Source: Campanula takesimana
Taxonomy: Eukaryota; Streptophyta; Magnoliopsida; Asterales; Campanulaceae
DNA length: 64,000 nucleotides
Assembly: GCA_026119855.1 (NCBI GenBank)
Contig: JAOWBW010001926.1
Location: 62,001 to 126,000 of the forward strand
Direction of reading: 5' to 3'
Shown here: piece after piece, positions 57,419 to 64,000 of the stretch
Numbering within the stretch: position 1 is the stretch's first letter
Layout of the letters: the number at the start of each line of letters is the position of its first letter
Notes under the pieces: generated by a model
Database searches by the model: none
What the model was told of the DNA's origin: nothing
What the model saw: the letters and a program-made list of their open reading frames with translations, nothing else
Program-made: the position numbers and the translations under genes

Positions 57419-59521
57419 TCAGTTAGCAGAGGCAATAGGGGTCCTAGGACTAGGGATTCCCATATATGAAAGCCTAGGAGAGAGCCGAACCTTTGGGCTA
57501 GGCCGTGGAGATGGTATCGGACCGTAGTTAGCATATGGCGTAGAAGCCACTCGAGGAGACAAGTTGACTTGCTCAAGTGCTCGGGATTGTAACTCAGTTG
57601 GATAGTCCCTGACAATGCCAATACGTGGTCCTGTTCCTGATGTCCATTTGCATGATAAGTGCCTAGCAAAGTTGAATGATGGGGGCGGAGGCTCGATTGA
57701 AATAGTTGGTTTTCTTGATGTGACATCCGCATCAGATGTGCTTGTACTGTCTGCTTCAGTTGTTGTACTAATAGTCTCTGCTAGCTCTGGCTTTGATTCG
57801 TCAGCACTTAACTTGAATGAGAAGCTGACTTCGTCTTCATCAATGGAGCACCTCTGTATCAAGAAAACAAGAAATAGTTAGCACCCGTTTCATTAAGTTG
57901 AAGAAAGTCAATATCTTTGACTTCATAAGGAGATGTACCAAACAAATTGTAAGGAAAAAAGAATTTTTTACCTTGACATTAGTGAGGTCTACATGGTTCT
58001 CCTCGAGGAAGCTGATGAATTCTCTGAAGTTCTCTTCTGTTGGGTGGTAGTGACCGCTGTATGGCCATATAGCCTGCAAAAAAATGGTGAGTTAGATCCT
58101 AAAACTACAAGTAAAAGCATACTCCCTCCCTCCCTCCTGTTTCAAATTACAAAATTTTGACCAAAAAGTTTAACTTGATAGCGCTTTGACTAGGAATGTA
58201 CAAAAAAATTGATTATCTTATTGAGTCTAAAACTTGTTAGTGATGCACCATCAAGAATACTCTCAATAACAATTTTTAGACTTCGATTAGGATAATCAAT
58301 TTTTTTGGTCAAAGTGGAAACAAATTGACTCTTCTGGTCATTTTTTTTTTAAAAAAATTGAAACGGGATTGAAGTTGTATATCAAAATAATAGGCTAGCT
58401 AATAGCATCAAGTACTGAGTGTAGGCGGATGTTTTACCTCAAGAACACCGTCATGGGCGACTAATCTTCCAGCTGCTGTGGTGGCACCGCCAGCTAGGAA
58501 GCTGGAGTGCTGGAAAACCCCTTTCTTTTTCTGCCCCACATACAAATTCCTCAATGTGCTGAGAACAAATATCCATTTAGAACCCTCGGTTGTCTCCAAA
58601 AGTAAGCCACTTTCTTTATAAACAAGCTTCCCGTTTTCAACGATTACTTCATATGCCTCCCTTTCTTTCTGAAAAAATATACAAAATGCAAGTTAGATTC
58701 TCATTCTTCACATTTAATTCAATCCGGTGGACATAAGTCAGTAAGCATTCACAGTTGGGAGCTAAAGCTTACCGGTCCAAGATATTTGATGCATTGACGA
58801 TGTAGAACTGCACGAGGGCACTTTTCAAGGTTTACTTCCTTCCCATCTCCAATATCCAACCTTCATTTCGTAAAAAAATAAATAAAATGAAATAATGTTA
58901 GTGAAACTTCATGTCACAAACTCACAATCTCTATTTAAAGACATTTTTTTTGTTTCATACGCTCGATTTACTTATAAAGGCAACTAACCAGTAGAAGAAA
59001 GGCTGACTGCTTTCACTTTCAAACCAGAGATCATAGTACATATGTAAATTATGTCCATACCGATGGCGTGGATCAATCTGCCAAAACAAAAAATAAAGAT
59101 GGTTAGCAAAGTTAAAGTTCAAACAATTCTAGACGGTCATGCTTTTATGTAAAAGATTAGCAAAGTAAAACAAAAAGATATTGACTTACAGCTTCTAGCC
59201 AATGTTGTAGGGCTAATTTTTGAGCCTTCTCATCCTGGCACAATCCTTTTCCCACTTTTGCAGCTCTAGTTCTAGCCCTAGCCCATCGAGAAACTGCAGT
59301 TTCCGGTTTCTCAACATTGAAAAACGACACTGAGCTACGCTTGAGGGCAGCAAAATCTAACGCCTTCCACCTATAACATTATCAATTAACCAATTCAATC
59401 AGGTAAAATACAAGAATTGTTTGATACTCCCTCCGTCCCAAAATGTGTTCAAAAAATCTTCAAATTTACTCTTGACCAAGAGCAACTTTGAATTTCTTTG
59501 GATATTCATTTGGGGACGGAG

Positions 59522-59553
<32 letters not shown>

Positions 59554-60056
59554 CTAAAAGTAATTTGAACATGTTATGAGACTAACCAGAGCTCCTCAAC
59601 AACAACAGCACAATCAGCAAGATTTCTTCTAGTACGGTAACTCTTATACACTTTTTGAACCTTAGTAGCTGCAGCATCGAGCTCGCTAACGGGTCTTGGT
59701 GAAAACAAAAATTCGGGCTGGGGAAGGCGGATTGAAGGGGGAACTACATTTTCTGGTTTAACAATCGAGTTTGTTGATTCTGATTTCTTTATATCTTGAA
59801 TCAAGTTCTTGAAAGAAAGAGAAGTTTCCAGCATGACCTTTAACGGTTCACAATTCATGATTATTGAATTGCTTCTGCTTAAATTTCCCGATTCGTTGGA
59901 ATTGGTTTTGTCAAAATCTGTCTTTTTGAAACTATCAGTTCTCAAGATCAATTCTTGTTGATGAGAAATGAGATTAAAATCGACGGGGAAAGCGAAAAGG
60001 ATGAGATTAAAGATTTCTTCCCAAGCAGAAGAGAGCAGCGATAGGGATAATCCCAT
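57419..60056 (-). CDS. IQM: IQM-family calmodulin-binding protein (complete)
   Basis: Seven coding exons: 60056-59587, 59370-59190, 59077-58989, 58860-58773, 58668-58438, 58073-57972, 57853-57419; 1596 nt, 531 aa, all GT-AG. IQM proteins bind calmodulin without needing calcium and act in stomatal, stress and hormone responses. After a variable N-terminus come FSPRPVSELDAAATKVQKVY and SYRTRRNLADCAVV. The IQ motif is near residues 133-143. The conserved core follows: RWARARTRAAKVGKGL, DPRHRYGHNLHMYYDLWFES, FFYWLDIGDGKEVN, GSKWIFVLSTL, GVFQHSSFLAGGATTAAGRL, IWPYSGHYHPTEENFREF, then a Ser/Pro-rich tail. Length is usual for the family. A MITE or MITE fragment sits in three introns, including the 5'UTR intron. 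Which IQM paralogue this is was not determined. Confidence 0.95.
58122..58372. mobile_element. Degenerate CTCCCTCC MITE in an IQM intron
   Basis: CTCCCTCCCTCCCTCCTGTT at the left, with inner inverted blocks GATTATCTTATTGAGTCTAA and AGACTTCGATTAGGATAATC. The right end is decayed to TTGAAACGGGATTG. Confidence 0.65.
59427..59549. mobile_element. MITE fragment ending in a poly-T run (IQM intron)
   Basis: CTCCCTCCGTCCCAAAATGT to TTGGGGACGGAG, then about 27 T. The run replaces the expected GGGAG end. Confidence 0.65.
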
Positions 60057-60078
60057 GATACAACTTTAAAACCCCAAC

Positions 60079-60749
60079 CTGCAAAACATGATTTAACAGA
60101 AAATAAGTTTAGCATAAGGCCTAAAAGAAAACATGATAGACCATACCAAGTGAATTTACCCCCCCCCCCCCTCCCCCAAACACAATTATCCATACCCTTA
60201 TGTAAACAACATTTCATGATTTTATAAGCAAGAAATATCATCAAATTTGTTTTGTACTTCCTCTGGCCCAAAATGATTTTCACATTTGACTATTCAAACT
60301 TTTTAAGAATATGAACACTTGCTTCACTAGCCATGTTTGGTTTATGCACTTTTAATGCCAAATTTTAGAAATGTGAAAGAACTTTTTGGGATAAAGAGAA
60401 ATGGCAAATGAGAAGATCATTTTGGGACGGTGGGAGTATTTCTTTGAAATTAATTAAATTTGTTTCTTTTGGTTGGTTATTAAGAAATTATTCAGCAAAA
60501 AAGAGAACCAACCCTTGAGCATGACCAAAATTTCTAAACTTATCACAAGCAAAATTAACAATTTGCCCCAAATTTGACCAAGTATTAATCATTTAATTAC
60601 AAACCCCAGAATGGAAATTAAAAGAAATCAACTACTAAAACAAGGAGTACTTGATAAATGAATGAAATCAAGAAAAGGGTTATGATTAAATCAATCACTA
60701 AAGAACCCACAAGCAATTATCACAAACAACATCAAGAAAACAAACTCAC
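60079..60749 (-). other. Intron in the IQM 5'UTR
   Basis: Read on the minus strand, GCAG then GTGAGT at 60749 is a strong donor, and TTTTGCAG at 60079 a strong acceptor 22 bases before the ATG. It contains the MITE at 60257. First-intron position is common in regulated plant genes. Confidence 0.6.
60257..60436. mobile_element. CTCCCTCC MITE, subfamily C, inverted copy
   Basis: CTTCCTCTGGCCCAAAATGA to GATCATTTTGGGACGGTGGG. Shares CTTCACTAGCCATGTTTGG-type interior, in opposite orientation, with 56946-57123. Confidence 0.85.
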
Positions 60750-60756
60750 CTGCAAA

Positions 60757-61754
60757 AAAAGAAACAAGCTTTGAAGATTGACTTGCTCAAAACAATGTTT
60801 CTGATGAAGAACACAAAAGAACACACCAAAATCGAAAAGGGTATTTAATACTACTCCGCTTGATAAGAAGGATGCAATAAAGAGATGACTATGACCCTCC
60901 TATACAACTAGTAGTCTGTATTTATATGTGTGATGAAATGTTGGTAGCAAATTTATGGGGAATTAATGGGTTTCAAGTGGAGCAATAAATACGGTTTGAG
61001 GGTGGACTTTTCAACAGATGGAAGAATTTACAGAGTAGGGTTTGAATATACTCTTTGTACCAATTTAAACTTAAAAAAACTTTTGGGTTCATGAATTAAC
61101 CCAATTTAAACTTCAAATTTTTTTTGGATTCATGAATTAAGAAAAATGTGATCTATTATGAGGGTAGATGTTTCGGTAGTTGAGAGAAAGTGGGGTAGAG
61201 AATACTTAATGGATAATTGTTGTGAGTACGACATGTAGGGCACATAAACAAGACAAAGAAGTATTAAAAAAAAAAAAAAAAAAAAACCTTTTTAGGTTTT
61301 GAATTTTAAAATTAGACATTCAAAATGGAAATTTTTGAGGTTTAAAATGAGACGGAAAGAGTATAATTTGATGGCCGTGAAAATTACTCTAGTTAGAAAC
61401 TGAGATAGTTGGAATAAGGATAAAATCTTTGACTGGAATTGGAAAAAGAGAGGAGTCAGGAAATGGGGTGTTTGGTTTGATTGAATGTGTAACACTAGTA
61501 TAAAGTTGTTTAATGTCAAAGGGCACGAGGAGTTTGTATTGTTTGTTAAGAGAAATGGAATTCAAAGCTTGAGATTGTGGAAGAAAGACGGCACCTTTTG
61601 ATATGGGGTTTGTCCCCTCTCGCCATACCCGGTAATATAATATGGTGAGGTTAAAAGAGGGAAAGGTTGGTCAAAGAAAGTAAGCATGTGATTGGGGAAG
61701 AAGAGGTTTCCATGAAAATACTTGGTGGAAATGTTTTTTTTCTTTTGTTTGGAA
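60757..61754. other. Region upstream of the IQM gene
   Basis: Probable first non-coding exon and promoter of the IQM gene near 60750-60950, then A/T-rich DNA with a direct repeat AATTTAAACTT near 61060-61110. No other gene seen. Confidence 0.4.
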
Positions 61755-62300
61755 AAATGATGCGGGGACGGCGACCACCACCACCACTCTCCGCATTATT
61801 ATGATATTGTCCGCTTAAGGTTTAGTCAGCACAGATTTGTTTTTAGACATCCCCAAAAGGCTTTATACTAATGAAGTGGGTGAGTACTCTTATATACATG
61901 GCAATTATTTCCTCAATGGCTGATGTAGGACTTTGGGTTGCACCCCAACAATCCTCCCCTCAAACCAAGGACCACACCCTTATGGCCCGCAGTGTTTCCT
62001 CTAGCCCATATCCAACGAAAGATTGTACCAACTGCCCCTATGGTCCGCGGGTCACCTCGCCTCATAACTACCATCAGGATGCCTTTTGATTGCAAGACTC
62101 CATTTGCAATGTCACACAAGGGAAATCCGACCTTATAATCGCACACACGGTCCACCCCCGTCGGGCCTATTCGAACCATGGCTCTGATACCATTTATATA
62201 GACCGCGACCACCACCAACACTCTCTGCATTAGTATGATATTGTCCACTTTCGATCCAGCCCGCACGAGTTTGTTTTTGGGCATCCCCCAAAGGCCTCAT
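61755..62300 (-). mobile_element. TRIM-like miniature LTR element, right LTR truncated
   Basis: Two related terminal stretches, 61755-61950 and 62196-62300, share GCGACCACCACCA, TATGATATTGTCC and GTTTGTTTTT and then GGCATCCCC. Between them lie a purine tract (minus-strand GAGGGGAGGAT at 61951-61962) and a primer site (minus-strand TGGTATCAGAGCC at about 62181-62194). The interior is only about 240 bp and non-coding, as in TRIM elements. The second LTR stops short at a Copia integrase fragment. Confidence 0.75.
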
Positions 62301-62666
62301 ACTTCTAGCCCGCTCGTTCAATATCTTGCTCATCCTTTCTTCAACCCCGTTATGTTGAGGTGTCCCCTTAGGGGTCTTTACCATACGAATCCCATTCACA
62401 TCACAATATTCCTTGAATTCCCCGAGCTCATACTCCCCTATCAGATCTCAAGCATTTAACTTTGAGTACCGTCTGTATCTCTACAACGGCCTTCCACTTC
62501 TTGAACACCTCAAATTCCTCGTCTTTGTGTTTCAAGAAGTAAGCACAGACCTTCCTTGTAGAATTATCAATGAAGGACATGTAATATGACGCACCACCCA
62601 GAGAAGTTACCGGAGTAGGTCCCCACAAATCCGTGTGAACCAATTCTAACTTTGTTTCCCTCAAAG
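62301..62666 (-). pseudogene. Copia integrase fragment
   Basis: Minus-strand text LVHTDLWGPTPVTSLGGASY, then FIDNSTRKVCAYFLKHKDEE and LRSDRG, then, after a frame change near 62400-62430, GIRMVKTPKGTPQHNGVEER. The catalytic D, D and E positions of a Copia integrase can be seen, but the gene is frameshifted and cut at both ends, by the TRIM junction and by an LTR starting at 62667. Confidence 0.85.
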
Positions 62667-63265
62667 TGTTGGATATTATGCCCTAGGCCCTTGAGAAAGG
62701 TCTATGCGTTATATCATAGCTTCATTGTTATAGAGATAACAAACGCGATTATTATATCGTTTGCATGTTTATTATAATAATCATTGTCCCTACCACTTAT
62801 GAAGGGATAGCATGAGTTTAATGGATAATCATGTGATGATTATGGTGCATAAGATGCGGATTAAACTCGTGGGTACTTGTTGGAGAACAAGGTACTGGAT
62901 AGACCCGTTGTGAGATTTATGTCATGGTCAAATGTCATAATTAAATCTCATAATAGTTATATAATTTGATTCCTTAGACCTGAGATTATCATGGTCTTCC
63001 ACATGATGAACATTATGTTTGACGTACTCAAACGCTACCTTTAACCGGGTACTTATAAAGGCTACGATTGGCATAATCGGATTCATGTAGGGAAGAATAA
63101 TAAGTCAAGATGGGATTTGTCCCTCTCTCAAGAGAGATATCTGCTTGGCCACTCGATGAGTGAGATTGATGATAGTGCATGGCCATGCCCAAATGAATTG
63201 ATATGTTCAATGTCATTTACTTATATCAATCTACTCGGGATCGAGAAAGCATTGGACAACATAAG
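62667..63265 (+). mobile_element. 5' part of an LTR, distant relative of the Copia LTR family
   Basis: Starts TGTTGGATATTATGCCCTAG and follows the Copia LTR (complement of 51547-52916) through the GGGTACTTGTTGGAGAACAA, GAGATTTATGTCATGGTC and GATTGGCATAATCGGATTC blocks. It stops where a second LTR begins at 63266. Confidence 0.8.
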
Positions 63266-64000
63266 TGTTGGTAGTGGTGCCCTAGGCACGTTTAGTAAAC
63301 GTTGTAATTGTTATCATATCAATAAAGAGATGTTTTGATTATTATTGTTGTTCATGTTTACTTATAATAATCCCCGTCCCTAGTACTTATTAAGCACTAG
63401 TATAAAGGCTAAATGATCATGGGATGATCGTGTTAGATTTATGGGTACTTGTTTGGAACAAGGTACTGGACATGACCCGCTGTATGAGATTTATGTCATG
63501 GTCTGTGTCGAACATATATCTCATATTAGTTATGTCATTTGAATCCTTAGACATGAAGTTATTATAGTCTTCCACTTGATGAACGTTGTGTTTGACATAT
63601 TCAAACGCTACCTTAACACGGTAGTTATAAAGGGTATGATTGGCATAATCGGATTCCCGTTGGGAAGAATAATAAGCCAAATGGATTTGTCCCTCCACGG
63701 AGAGATGTCAAGCTTGGGCCTCTCGTAGGAATGATGTTGATGAAATGTTCGGCCGGACTCAAATGAATTGATTGGATCAATGTCATTTGGATTATCAACA
63801 TATTCGGAATCGAGAAAGTATTGAACAAAACAAGTTGACTGTTTGACCATGACTTGTGTTCAATGACATCGTGGACAAAGGGGTTATGACATATTCTAAA
63901 GGAATGCGAACTTGTATCTAGTTATACTATTTGGGTAGGTATGACGGTTTGCTAGAACCTAATCATATCTTATGGAATCATGTTTGAGCCCATTGCCAAC
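63266..64000 (+). mobile_element. Second LTR of the same superfamily, runs off the window
   Basis: Starts TGTTGGTAGTGGTGCCCTAG and repeats the same block order as 62667-63265 in the same direction, with clear divergence. It probably inserted into the first LTR. The right end and any coding part lie outside the window. Confidence 0.8.

Noticed and set aside
61871..62284. Open frames on both strands in the TRIM region
   Set aside because: They overlap the primer site, purine tract and LTR parts; no protein match.

Overview
The window is nuclear DNA from a flowering plant, most likely a eudicot. Its genes are split by many GT-AG introns. The intergenic and intronic DNA is crowded with typical plant transposons: Ty1/Copia, a non-autonomous LTR element, MULEs, hAT-type MITEs, CTCCCTCC-type MITEs, an Au-type SINE, an RTE LINE end and a TRIM. 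I do not name the species. No bacterial features, CRISPR array, rRNA gene or functional tRNA gene was seen.

Three host genes were rebuilt exon by exon, and in each the exon lengths sum to a multiple of three. (1) Plus strand, about 277-10787: the C-terminal half of DGAT1, the acyltransferase that makes triacylglycerol in the ER (10 exons; the 5' half lies left of the window). (2) Minus strand, 37449-26817: a complete casein kinase 1-like Ser/Thr kinase (14 exons, 484 aa). (3) Minus strand, 60056-57419: a complete IQM-family calmodulin-binding protein (7 coding exons, 531 aa) with a 5'UTR intron. A fourth small gene (22116-22460, DUF3511 family) is interrupted by one in-frame stop codon.

The rest is mostly mobile DNA, and many insertions show exact target-site duplications (TSDs). 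11442-15801 is an LTR element (TSD TACTT) with no reverse transcriptase or integrase that I could find. It carries a broken gag plus pieces of host genes (PPR and NOP58/NOP5-like). 18190-20203 and 55284-56813 are MULEs with long inverted repeats and perfect 9-bp TSDs; the unfilled target of the first survives in a nearby duplicate. Three hAT-like MITEs have exact 8-bp TSDs, and a fourth (21035-21404) has an imperfect one. 44502-52916 is a complete Copia element (TSD GTTAT) whose 1.3-kb-codon reading frame is unshifted but has seven nonsense codons. 38987-41124 is a three-level nest: a foldback element holding a hAT-like MITE holding a solo LTR.

The host genes look unrelated in function (oil synthesis, kinase signalling, calcium/calmodulin signalling) and are simply neighbours. 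The most unusual items are the gene-capturing LTR element, the 1.4-kb MITE in a DGAT1 intron with an internal array of palindromic repeats, and the nested insertions.
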